Source: Solea solea (taxonomy: Eukaryota > Chordata > Actinopteri > Pleuronectiformes > Soleidae). Taken from it: 64,000 nt of DNA. The stretch lies in assembly GCF_958295425.1 (NCBI RefSeq), contig NC_081154.1, forward strand, positions 62,001 to 126,000, in the 5' to 3' direction. Made by a program: the position numbers and the translations under genes. Positions 12,204 to 24,300 of the stretch are shown here, one piece after another. The notes beneath the pieces were generated by a model that saw only the letters and a list, made by a program, of their open reading frames with translations, searched no databases and had not been told where the DNA came from. Numbering within the stretch: the stretch's first letter is position 1; each line of letters begins with the position of its first letter.

Positions 12204-13994
12204 GTGTTGGTTTCCATAGCAACACAAACAAAAACGATGAGACGTTTAAGTTCAAAAGCAGATTCTGGGTCAGTTCATGTTTCGCCCATCGATCGCTAAT
12301 CAATACCGTCATTAACTTCTTATTTTCCATAAATAACGAAATTGATTTTGAAACTTTAAACGTACACAACGATTTCCCCGCCCCTCCACTTCCTGTTTGT
12401 TGCCACGTGTGCACAAACATTTCCATGTCAATAAAAAACACGACCACTTGACCATTAGGGTCGTAAATGGCGTCCAAAGTGGGAGGAGTTTATACACAAA
12501 ACAAATGTATTTTTTGGGAAATCCGAGCTTAATTCACAACATTAAAAATTTGACATTACACAAAAATATGTGATTATCGTAAGTTAGTTTCTTTTAAAAC
12601 CTCATCACGTCTGAGGTCATGTGATTGACAGGTCACATGATTGACGATGGCGACCTGGAGCCATGGGTCGTGTTGTGTTCAGGTTCCTGGTGAAAGTGCG
12701 GTAAAAGGCAGTGTTGCATGAGACGGTGTAAACTCTCTGATGGATGTATGACTCCGCCCCCTCAGTGCCTCAGATTCTCGTCAGCATCTTTTATTGGACC
12801 TGTAAACAAACGGATCACGTGACTTTACGTAAAATCTACAAACACAAACACGCATCTTTGATCTTTTTGTCTCCGTCATCGTTGTCATTTTGGACCAAAG
12901 GTGTTTTTTCACCATCTCCGATTGATCGTTTGCACAGATCAATGAAGCTCCGCCTCCTCCTCTTCATCACTAAAGAGACATTTCACACTTTTATACACTT
13001 TTTTAAAACATGTTAATTTATATTATTGTACATATGTTTGTTTCCCACGATGGATCTGGTGCTCGTTACTTCTACACTGTGAGTGAGTGAGTAGTCAGTC
13101 AGTGAGTGAGTGAGTGACCACCAGCAGGTGTTGCTGTCAGGCAACAACTGAAGCTTCACACAGGTAAAAGGTCACGACTGCACAGAGTCCAGACCTGAAA
13201 CAATGATGACAGAGTGAACACTGATCAATAATTATCAATAATCTAACTGGGATCAATGAACGTGTGTATGGATGGATGGGTGAATATGTTTATTCATTGT
13301 TGAAGTTGAAATCAATCAAAGTCATGTTTATTAATAATAATAATGATTGATTGTATCAGTATTTATTGTTATATTCAGTTTTAACATAAATAAAAGTAAA
13401 TGAATGTTTTCTATTTGTTCTTTTACTTTCGTGAAGTGACAAAATAAATCTAAAAGTGAAGAGGAAATAAAACTTAAAAAAAACATCCAACACAAAGATT
13501 TAAATCAAAACCCATGAAATAGTCACACATAGTCAAGTTTTATTTACAATAATTGAAAAAAATGGGTTAGGGTTAGGAAAAAAATAACTAATTCATTTTA
13601 TTTATAAAAAATGTTTTAAAATTACAGAAAATTATTTATAAATGACATTCATTTGTTACAAAACTATCATTTAATTCAAATTAGCTGAGCAATAAACAAC
13701 ATGAACGAGTGATGATCAGTGAAGTGTGACGTCATGAGCTGACGTCTGTGTGTGTGTGTGTGTGTTAATTTATGGTCAGACTAAGTAAAGAAAATAAGTT
13801 TGAGTAAACATCAGCGACAGACGAGCTTCACAGCAGCAGCTGGTGTGTATGTGTGTGTGTGAACACTGCACCACAGTGTACACACACACACACTTCCCCA
13901 TTGAATTAGAATGGGTTTCCCTTTGAAATAATGTGTGTGTGTGTTTTGTGTCATAAACACTGACCTTGTCAGGACCAGTCCTCATGGAGATCAG

Positions 13995-14185
13995 TAGTGG
14001 ATGGTGGATGATGGTGGCAAAAAAGGAATCAGTTCGGATACAAGCAATTGCACTCTAATGTGATCAGGTACTGGACCGGGATCCACGCGCACTTGAGCGC
14101 GTCTCCCCCCCCACGCAGCGCGGTCACGTGTGTGGACTTGGCCGGTCTGCAGGTCATTCCCTCCGGAACCGAACACGAGCATTGT
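13995..14185 (-). other. Unassigned GC-rich island
   Basis: This is a compact GC-rich block in AT-rich surroundings. On the minus strand it carries a 63-codon open frame and ends in a T-run. It could be a conserved non-coding element, a small RNA gene or an old element fragment. I recognise no protein or RNA family. Confidence 0.3.
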
Positions 14186-14300
14186 GTGTGACAGGGTGAG
14201 TGAGAGTGTGTGTGTGTGACAGGGTGAGTGAGAGTGTGTGTGTGTGTGGCAGGGTGAGTGAGAGAGTGTGTGTGTGTGTGTGTGTGTGTGTGACAGGGTG
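14186..14300. repeat. GTGTGACAGGGTGAGTGAGA minisatellite
   Basis: Three to four imperfect units of about 30 bp mix GACAGGGTGAGTGAGAG with (GT)n. Confidence 0.7.
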
Positions 14301-15523
14301 AGTGCTGATCCAGGTTTCCCTGATCCAGCTCTAAACTATAAACTTTATCAAAGAGGAAAGTTTTAATCTAACTTTAAATACAGAGAGAGGCTCCGCCTCC
14401 TGAACTGTCACTGGGAGCTGGTTCCGCAGGAGAGGAGCACATTCACTCACCCATTCACCAATTCAGTCACATGATGCTAAGCTAAGCTAACATCAACGTG
14501 AGAGTTAATAAATAAACAGGAAGAGGCGGAGCTCAGAGTAAATGTGTCACTTTAATAAGTGCACATGTGATTGTGAGTCATTTACACGTTCAAACAACAA
14601 CATTGTCACCTGTAAACACGTCATCAAGACGTCGTCATGGAAACAGTAAAAGATCAAAGCTGCCACAGTTAATGCCCCGAATTTTTTCAATCAATTAGCT
14701 TTTTATTCCGTGGTCTTGTGCAAACGGGAAACCGCGTACAAACCATTAACTGTGTGCAAACGGGAAACCGCGTGCAAACAGGAAACCGCGTGCATAAGAA
14801 CGTTTGTGTGCATGTTTTTGGTGCAGGTCGTAACTAAAAACAAACAAACTACAGTTTAAAGAACCAAACACAAACAGTGAGGTCAGGGGGAGGGGCAAAG
14901 TGCAGTCTGACCCCTCCTCCCACGACCTCTGACATCATCATTATGAACAGGAAGAAAGAAGTCCATGCAAAAACAACAAAAATATAAAAGAGATTTAAAA
15001 AAAAAAAAGATGTTTAGAGGCGGAGTCACGTGATCCACGCCTCGGCCAATCAAATTCTTTTTTCTTTTTTGACCACGTTAACGAGACGACGGAGAAAAAA
15101 CAAAACACCACAGGAGACGAAAACTGTACATTCACTTCAAGTAGAGGCGGATCCATGCTGTGAGGGGGCAGAGCCACAAGAAAACAAACAAACAAACAAA
15201 CAGCGTCAGCAGGAAATACGAGAAAAGATCAAAGAGCCGTGCGCAAACTCCCTGCTCAGAGAAGAAGAAGAAGTGCATCCATTTTCTTTGTAACAGTCAT
15301 TGCCGTGGTTTCTGAGGCGCGGAGTTGAACCAGCAACTTTGATTTTTAAAAACTTTATTCTACAAACTACGGAGACGCCATATTAGGCCAATGGTTACTG
15401 TGGTAGAGCGACACACACACACACACACACTCAGAGAGAGAGGGGTGATTTTAAAGAGTGGGCAGAGTCTGTCATGGTGACAAAGCAAAGACACTGTCCC
15501 ACTTAACTGTTAATGAACTTATC

Positions 15524-15895
15524 ATTAGTTAGCTTAGCATTAGCCCCAGGAATGGTTAGCTTAGCATTAGCCCCAGGAGTGGTTAGCATTATCCCCAGAA
15601 GTAGTTAGCTCAGCATAAGCCCCTAGAATAGCTAACTCAGCAGTATCCCCAGGTGGTTAGCTTAGCATAAGCCACAGGAGTTGTAAGCTCAGTGCTGTCC
15701 CCAAGATAGTTGGCTTAGCATTAGCCATACAAGTGGATAATTAAGCATTAGCCCCAGGAGTGGATAGCTTAGCATTAACCCCAGGAATAGTACGCTCAGT
15801 GGTTTACCCAAGGGTGGTTAGCTTAGCATTAGCCCCAGGGGAATTTAGCTCAGCATTAGCCCCATAAATATTTAGCTTAGCATTAGATGTAGGAG
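15524..15895. repeat. Degenerate minisatellite of AGCATTAGCCCCAGG units
   Basis: About eleven imperfect units of roughly 33 bp contain GTTAGCTTAGCATTAGCCCC. They lie downstream of the ANKFN1 stop, possibly in its 3' UTR. Confidence 0.7.
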
Positions 15896-16296
15896 TCACT
15901 GTAGGTTGTGTCGTGCGAGTAAACACGATAATCCAGCAACTACATGAGCGCACCAACCTTGTCACCAGGAAAAAAATCGCAGACTGACCTTTATCTCGTG
16001 GTTGTTTTTTTTGTTGTTTTTTTAACGAGGATGTGACCTCAGAACCAGGATCCAGTTTGAAGGACCAGGAATATTTGAGATTGTGGTTTATTTCCAGAGT
16101 TCTGTTCCAGAGGATCCAGTTCAGGTGTTTCAACAGATGATGGATAAAAACATCACTAACGAGTCGTCGGACACTGCAGATGGGGGTTAGGGTCAGATGC
16201 AGACGTACTCGATAACAAAACAAAGTTAAATTGTTATGGCTTCACAGTTTTCCCTGTTTTGTCCACATGGGGGCGACAGTGAGTTGCACTTTAAAT

Positions 16297-16888
16297 CTAC
16301 AATGTGCTGCTCAGAATCTCCGACACCTGCGCGTTCGTTTGGTCGTCTGAGTCCACGTCCTGGGCTGTGGCTCCTTCTAGCCCCTCCCCTCCAGACTCCG
16401 CCACGACCACCGACGCTCCCGCTGCCTTCACACCAATCTCCTCCACATCCTCCTCCTCCTCCCAGCTCCTCCTCTTGTTGCCTGGCGACAGCTTCTTACA
16501 CGGCTCCACGAAGATCCGGCGAACGTGAGGCCGCTGCTCGCGCTGTCGGCCCCTCCGGCTCTCCAGGACGCAGGAGACATGGCTGACGTAGGTGGGGGTG
16601 TGCGGTGGGGGCGGGTCCCCGGGCAGCGGCAGGTCCAGGTCTAGATGCTTGGTGTAAACGCCCTCAGATAAAGACCCAGTCAGCGTCTCACCGCTGTGGT
16701 TCCTCAGCCAGCGCTGCGGTCCACTGAAGTACTGACCGCGGTGACTGCGGGACAGGAGTTTGCGTTTGGCGGGCGTGTTGACGAGCATCGTCGGGGGAGG
16801 AGCCGCGTCCTCTTTGGACAGAGACAGACTCTCCAGAGTCCTGGTGGTGTCAGAGAGAGCGGGAGAGAGTGGGAGGTCTGTAGAGAAT
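16297..16888 (-). CDS. ankfn1: ANKFN1 terminal coding exon (24)
   Basis: The exon follows a very long pyrimidine tract ending CCCCCAG at 16889. Its first base completes the Arg codon begun by exon 23. It encodes about 196 residues, including [20 protein letters not shown], and ends SSTL before TAG. The purine-rich upstream intron creates spurious open frames on the opposite strand. Confidence 0.88.
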
Positions 16889-18477
16889 CTGGGGGACAGA
16901 GGGAGGGAGGGGGAGGAGGGGAGGGGCTTAGAGAGTGAGGGAGAGCGAGGGAGAGTGGAGGGGGAAGAGAGAGAATGAGAGTGGGGGAGGAGGGGGGAGG
17001 AGGAAACAGCGTCTTTCGGTTCCTTTATGGCCGGAGAGTGAGGGACGTCTGTGGTTGGGCGGACGCTGTACCTTTAAGACCAGAGTGACACGTTTACTGT
17101 AGTATCTGATGACCACGCGGTGATGTCATCGTTGTGCAACGCTCACCTGAGCTCGTGGATCTGGAGCACGTCAGGAGCACTGCCGCCCAGCGAGTGCAAG
17201 GCCTGCTGGGAAAGTCCGGGCGAGTAGAGCAGGTCCAGTTCGCGGGGGCTCATGGCATCACTGGAGTCGTAGTCGCTGTCTGTCGGTAAAAAGACCTCCG
17301 AGGATCCGTCTTCGTCCGATCCCAGCAGCGAGTCTGGCGGGCAGGGGGGGGTACAGCGCGAGCGCGTCACGAGTACATTCTCACTGAAAAACGTAAATGT
17401 AACAATGTGACTCACTGCTGACGGCTTTCCTGCGGCGGAGTTCGGGTGACGGCGACGGCGTGGGCAGGTATTCCATGGCGGACGAGGTGGAGTCACTCTT
17501 TTTCTGCTGGACGCTCTCCAGAGCGCTGGCGTCAACGAGGCAGGTGATGGCCAAACCCCCACTGGGCTGTTTGTAGCGAGCGCACTGCAGAGCGTCCGTG
17601 ATCCAGCGGAGGTCACGGCGCATTTCGTCCAGTTGCTACAGAACGAGATGAAAATTAACAAGTTTTTAGTTTAGGCCACGCCTCGTTCAGGCACTGCAGT
17701 CGATAAGCTGATAAACTCATATTCCGAAGACTCCGCCTCCTTCCGTCCCTGAGCAACTAACGTTACAACATGTGGATTCAAACTTTTCCCAGGATTCATA
17801 GCTTAAAAAAATCTGTCGGTCCACACTAAAACACAGCTTTGCAGTTTTCAAAATAAAAGTCTCAGTTTCTGTCGGTCCACACTAAAACACACCTTTGCAG
17901 TTTTCAAAATAAAATGCACACACACAGATATATGTATATGTGTATATATATACACATATATACACATATACAGTACTGTGCCAAAGTTTTAGGCACCACC
18001 AGCTCTGTTGTTTTTTCTGTCAAATACTGTGATCATTGGAATTTGGAATGAAGTGATGCGACTTAAAGCTGCTCTTATATATTAGCGAGCTGTCAATGAG
18101 TTTAACTCATGCTACATGTGTATGTCATGCTCAAATCTGGCGTAATAGAGTTTTTTATAGCAGATATTTTTTTAAATGAAATAGTAGGACAAACACAGTA
18201 TTTACCAGTAACATGAATTAAGGTTCCACTCCAGTATTAACAGAGCTGTGTTATTGTTGAAGTGTAAGGGTAGATCACGCTAAATACTTGACACCTGCAG
18301 AGGATGGTTTTGTTTTTTTTAAAAACAACAAAAAACTGCATAATTTTTTTCTGGATGTGTTCCAGTAAAGTGAAATAGAAATAATTATCATCTATTGTCG
18401 TTATAGCATTGCTAAAACAACATCTGATGGTGGCCTAAAACTTTTGCACAGTACTGTATGTATGTATATATAAATAT

Positions 18478-18562
<85 letters not shown>

Positions 18563-20538
18563 GTATGTGTGTCTCTCTGTCTGTCTCTCTCTCTCTCTTT
18601 CACACTTGGAGTTGGACTTGGAGGGCTTGGTTGAGTGGACGCTGGCATGTATGTTGCCGCTGCTCACCGGTAGTTTTTAAAGTGTTTTTATCGCTGCTAT
18701 GGCTTATGGTTCAATGTGACAAAACGGACTCTGCTTCCACTTATTTGCGAGAGCTAAAACAGCTTCTCTCACACAGTTGATTACTGTTGCTCCGGCACTT
18801 CTATTCACAAGTGCACAGGCTAACGCCGGCTGCTAATCCCAACTGGCTGTCACGACACCGGCTTTCTGAGTTCATCCGGTTCCTTCCTCGTCATGTCGCC
18901 CAACAACTCTCTCACCTGGTTAGTCTCATTTGGATACTGCTGTCGTTCTGCCATCATCCTGTGGCAGGACTACTTCATTACTCTGTCGCAGACCTTCTCC
19001 GGATCCGCTGGAATGCACCGGAGCCTCCACCATCGGAGCTGCACCATCACCCGGACATCAGTCGCCCACCCCGCCGGCGTTACATCCACCGTGGGTCCCG
19101 CAGACATCTCCAGCACAGTGGCTCCGGTGCAGTCAACGCTACTTGGTCCACTTTTCGTCGCTCTCCCAGAAACTCCAGCCGTACCGTCAACCACCACACA
19201 TTAGCCGGCCTGGCTAGGTCGGCTAATGCTACTACTGTCAAACACGACACCTCCGCTGTCAACTTGGGTCTGCTCAACATCTGCTCACTCACGAGCAAAG
19301 GACACCTCATCCAAGATCTCCTCGCTGACCGTAAGCTTGACTTTCTCTTTTTAACAGAAACTTGGCAACAGCCTAATTACTTCTCCGCACTCAACTAATC
19401 CACTCCTCCCGGTTTTGTTTACATCAGCCGTCCCCAAGGCAACGGCCGTGGAGGAGGTCTTGCGGTAATTAACCACGAGAAGTGGAAAGTCCTGCCCGTC
19501 TCTGTCCCTGCATATAGCTCATTTGAATGCCTTGTTTTTAAGCTTCCTGGAACCTCACCAACCATCATCGCTACAGTTTACAGCCCCCCCAAGCCACACA
19601 CTGATTTTATCAGTGAATTTTCCACTCTACTCACTTATATATCCACTCTCTCACCTAATTTAATTCTGCTGGGGGACTTCAATATACACATGGACAATAC
19701 CAACCTGCCTCTCACCAGAGACTTTGCATCCTGTCTGGACAGTTTTGGAATACAACACCTCATGGATTTCCCCACCCACATTAAAGGACACACACTGGAC
19801 TTAGTCTGCTGCTCTGGTCTCACCCCCTCCAAACCCACTGCTGATGCTTTCCCTGTAACGGACCACTTCCTCCTCCCTTTTAACGCCACACTCCGCCTTT
19901 CTACTACCAAATCCCCCCGTCTCATTTCATTTTGTAATATCAAGGACATTAACATCGACACTCTCTGCTTCAATATTGACAGTTTTCGGATCCCGGACTC
20001 TCTCTCCAACCCCAATGAACTGGTCACTCTTTATAACAACTGCCTCACCAACACTCTCACCTCTCTGTGTCCTTTTCTGCATCTGCCCCCTGGTTTACCC
20101 CCGAGCTTAGGTCTATGAAATCCAAAAACCGACAGCTTGAGCGACTACACAAAAGAACCGGTCTCACCATCCACAAGGACATGTACACCACCCATATCAC
20201 AAAATATAAGGACCTAATCTCACAAACCAAAACCAGTTACTACTCTGGCCTCATCCTCTCCAATGAAGGAAACTCAAAAACCCTCTTCTCTGTTATGAAC
20301 AAAATCCTCCAGCCACACAATTCTTCAAATCAAGACCCAAAACTCACCTGTTCCGGACTGCCTACTCCCTCTAACCTCCCTGCTTTTACTGTCACTTCCC
20401 TATTTTATTGTGTTGATTTTATGTGGTTTTTTTTTGTTTTATCTAATTGTGTGAATTTAATTCTGTTTGTAAAGTGTCCTTGAGTGACCTGAAATGCGCT
20501 TTTAAATTAAATGTATTATTATTATTATTATTATCATT

Positions 20539-20577
<39 letters not shown>

Positions 20578-21290
20578 GAACGATGACACACACTCTTGTG
20601 GTTTTTTGGTGGTTTCCACGGCGACGAGCTCAGACTGAAACTGAATGCATCATCAACCAGACTGAAAACAGCAGATGTGATTTTTCAAAATAAAAGACTC
20701 TTTCTTTTCATCCACACTAAAACACAACCCCACATTTTTCAAAATAACACTTTCAATATTGATTTCTGTCTGAAGTGAAATGCATGCTGGTTCGTCTCTC
20801 ACCTGAATGTAGTCCAGAATGAGCTGATGCCGCTGTTTGGCGGTGGCGACCTCGCCGTCTGTGATGGCCTCCCGCAGTGCCTGCTGGGTAATGAGGGCGT
20901 CCAGGTCGAGGACGGAGGACAGACGGCAGTACAGACTGATGAACTTCTCTTTGTAGGTGCAGAAGTGAACTGAAGACAGACGGAAGACAAACACTGAGGG
21001 AAGAAGACACTGTCGCCACCTGCTGGTGGACAGAGGGAACCGCAGGGACGAGGATAGGGACAAGAACAAGGACGGGGACATGGGACGAGGTGTGTGTGTG
21101 TGTGTGTGTTCTCACCCAGCTCAAACATCTGCAGTGGGAGGTGCAGGAACCCTGACAGTGGGCTGTAGGGGTTGGACTGTCCAGGGGCGGAGCAAACATC
21201 ATCGGCCGCCGGCAGAAGCAGCAGGAAGGAGACGGCGTGACCGAGCTCGACCACTTCCTGACTGTAGAGACGGAAGTGACGAGCCTGCGT

Positions 21291-21344
<54 letters not shown>

Positions 21345-24300
21345 AATGGATTGTCACGTGACACTGTGATGTCATTAGTGGGCGGTGCCGTGGGCGTGTA
21401 CCTGGTGCAGAGGAATGTTGATGAGCTTCAGCAAGGACTTAATTGCCGTCTGTAGCTCATAGTATAGTAAAGGGGTGTGGCTCTCTGCCCTAGGCCCCAC
21501 CTCCTCGCTGTCCTCCTGGGTGTGGTCAGTGTCTCCCGCAGCAGCCAGTGTCTGGATCCAGTCCCACTCGTCCCTGAACGCAACAAATCAGTATTTAAGT
21601 TTCTGCCTGTCCACACTAAATGGTAACCCTGCCTGTCCACACTAAATGGTAACCCTGCAGGTTTCAAAATAAAAGTGTCAGTTTCTTCCTGTGCACACTA
21701 AATGGTAACCCTGCAGTTTTCAAAATAAAAGTGTCAGCTTCTGTAGTTTTCACCTGGACACGTTGGAGTTGTCTCGTATGCGGGTGTGACAGAGCATGTT
21801 CGGGGTCCTCTGGGACACCAGGACTTTGATCTGGTCTACAGAGCTGCTGAGTTTCAGGTAACCCAGGTAAAGACCCGGGGCGAGACGGTGGTTGCTGCGC
21901 CGCTGGTACGCCAAAATGTCCTGGAGGACATGCCAGGAAGAGGACACACTCACATACATGTGCTGTTTTTGGACAGAGGACAGTGAAGGTGGTGTCCCCG
22001 CTCACCTGGATGGTGATGATGAGGATGTCCAGAGCGTATGGTTCCTCCGGCGTGGACAGCGACTTCCTCTGACTCTGCAGCTTCATCACCTGCATCCACT
22101 TCCCGCTGAACAGCGAGTGTTGACTCTCAGTGTCTCTGATGGTCACCAGCAGCACGTTACCATGGCGATCTTTGATCGGCTCGTAGTGGACACGGCCCAG
22201 GTTGTGAGTCCCCAGGAGATTCTATGACAGTTTTCATTAAAGTTGCAATACAATCCACTTTACTGAGACAGAAATATGAGTGACGACTGTGGAATAATGA
22301 CTGAAACGAGTCCAGATTAAGATTAACTCTGGATTTATTCTCTATGTAGTCTGAATTAAGTCTGATTCTGGATTTTCTTGGGATTGATTTAATCTGGATC
22401 AACTGATTCTGGAATGAGTATGAATCCAGATTGCGTCTGGATCACATCTGTTATAGTCGAGATTGAAGCTGATTCTGGATTGAGCCAGGAGTATTCCAGC
22501 TCTGGATTCATTGGATTTAATCTAAATTGTGTCTGATTGGTTAGGGTTAGGTTTAGAGGTTTGAATCTCGAGCCTGGATTGACCCTTACTCAGACTGTAT
22601 TGGTGCTGTATTGAGCCTGGACGGGGTCTGATTATGGTTTGAGTCTGATCTTGTGAATCTTGTGAATCTGGATTATGTCTGATTCTGGGTCAAATCTGGA
22701 TTCTGACTTAGGTTTAAGTCCGAGTGTAGCCAGGATGGTCTGACCTGCATCTGCGCGGCGGCCATTAGCATCTTGTGTCTCGCCTGCAGCGTGGACGACG
22801 AGGACATGGACACGGACATGCTCTGTCTCAGCCACCGGACGTCCTCCCACATACAGGACAACTGCGGAGACACACGAGGTGAGAGAGCAGGTCATGTGGG
22901 CGTGTCGTCGGGCGAAAGAACCACCTCACGTTGGTTAATCCAGACACACCGTTGTCATGGAAACGAGGCAGAGCCACGTACCTTGGTGAACCAGAGGAAG
23001 TCCTGCATCAGCGAGCTGCCGTACGAGTCGTCCACTTCCACGATGGGGATCTGGTCCTCGGCCGTCACCAGGAGACTTTCTTTTTGGTAGAAGACGGTTG
23101 CGAGGTAAACACCCCTGCACACGCACACACAACGGTACGTCCCGGTTTGTTCATACTTACCATAAATTTGATTTTCTTTTCACTCATTAAGTCGTGTTTT
23201 AACTTCATCGCGTCTTTTTCTCCTATGTATTTATTTAAAGGAGACATATTATACCCTATTTCCCCAAGTTAAACTAGTTCCCTGGTGTCCTAATGAACAT
23301 GTCTGTGACATGCTTTGGTCAAAATATCATAAGGATGAAGCACCATAGCAGTTCAATAACCCTGCTAAACCCGCCCCTTTCAGAACGCTCGGTTTTGTGC
23401 ATGGTCCCTTTATATGCAAATGAGACACAGGCAAACACACACCCACTTCTTCCAGGGGGTTTCTGATTTGTCCTTTTTACTGCACTCACTCACTCAGCTC
23501 CTGTTCCCTCCGCTCCATTCCTCTCCCCCTCCCTCCACTAGTTCTCTGACAATATCAACATGGCAGCGAGAGTGTCGTCACAGGAAGAGACGTCCGACAC
23601 AAGGATCGAGCCGAACACTGACCAACTGTAAATCAGTTAAAAACACTTAGGGATAGCGGCGAGCTGCATAAACTGCCACTGTATGTGACTGTATCAGACT
23701 GAGTCTGTGCTCCGGTCATGGAGGACGTACTGAACAAATATGTTTAATAAGGACGTGTCAGAATGCTCAGTTATGACTAAATACGGCGACCGCTGGCCAC
23801 AGTCTGATGTGAAGTGGTGCGAACACACGAACACACGTTTGCTGACTTTATCCGGCACATTAGCTTCATATATAAAATCCTCTGAGGCTGGAAGTTTGTG
23901 TAAAACACTGTGCTCCACTGTGCAGCCACCAACAGCACACTCTGCATTGACATAATACCGCTCTTCCTCCCTCGCCTGCACTCTCGCATTTTATAGGGAC
24001 AAGGTGAAGCTAAGGTGGAGCTCTCCAAGTAAACTTACTGGTGGGGTGGTAACATTCGCTATATACGTATATATACACGTGTATATATATGTACATATAC
24101 ATCGGCATATCATAAATCAGATTCCGATTCCGATTCAAACCTTTTCAGTGTTTTCACAAACTTGTTGGAGGAGTTAAACAGATGTTTGAGGCTCCTCGAC
24201 ACCGACTGCTTCCTGCTCGGGTTCTGCAGCTTCGACGTTTCTGAGCAGAAAAACAAGAAGGAGCGTTTTTAGACTGAGGTCACTGAGGTCACAAACACTT

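Larger units (their letters stand above)
12204..16296. other. CBX2-ANKFN1 tail-to-tail intergenic region
   Basis: The two genes converge here, so the interval must hold both 3' UTRs. Otherwise it is AT-rich, with (GT)n tracts near 13750 and 13930, a GTGAG-rich repeat near 14190, scattered oligo-A and a GC-rich patch at about 14000-14180. No exon of a known gene is recognised. Confidence 0.45.

Noticed and set aside
10784..12217. Minus-strand frames opposite the last CBX2 exon
   Set aside because: Antisense shadows of a GC-rich, low-complexity coding exon; the CBX2 C-box fixes the true strand.
12744..13016. 90-codon plus-strand frame downstream of CBX2
   Set aside because: No family features, AT-rich composition and a position in the likely 3' UTR. 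Probably chance.
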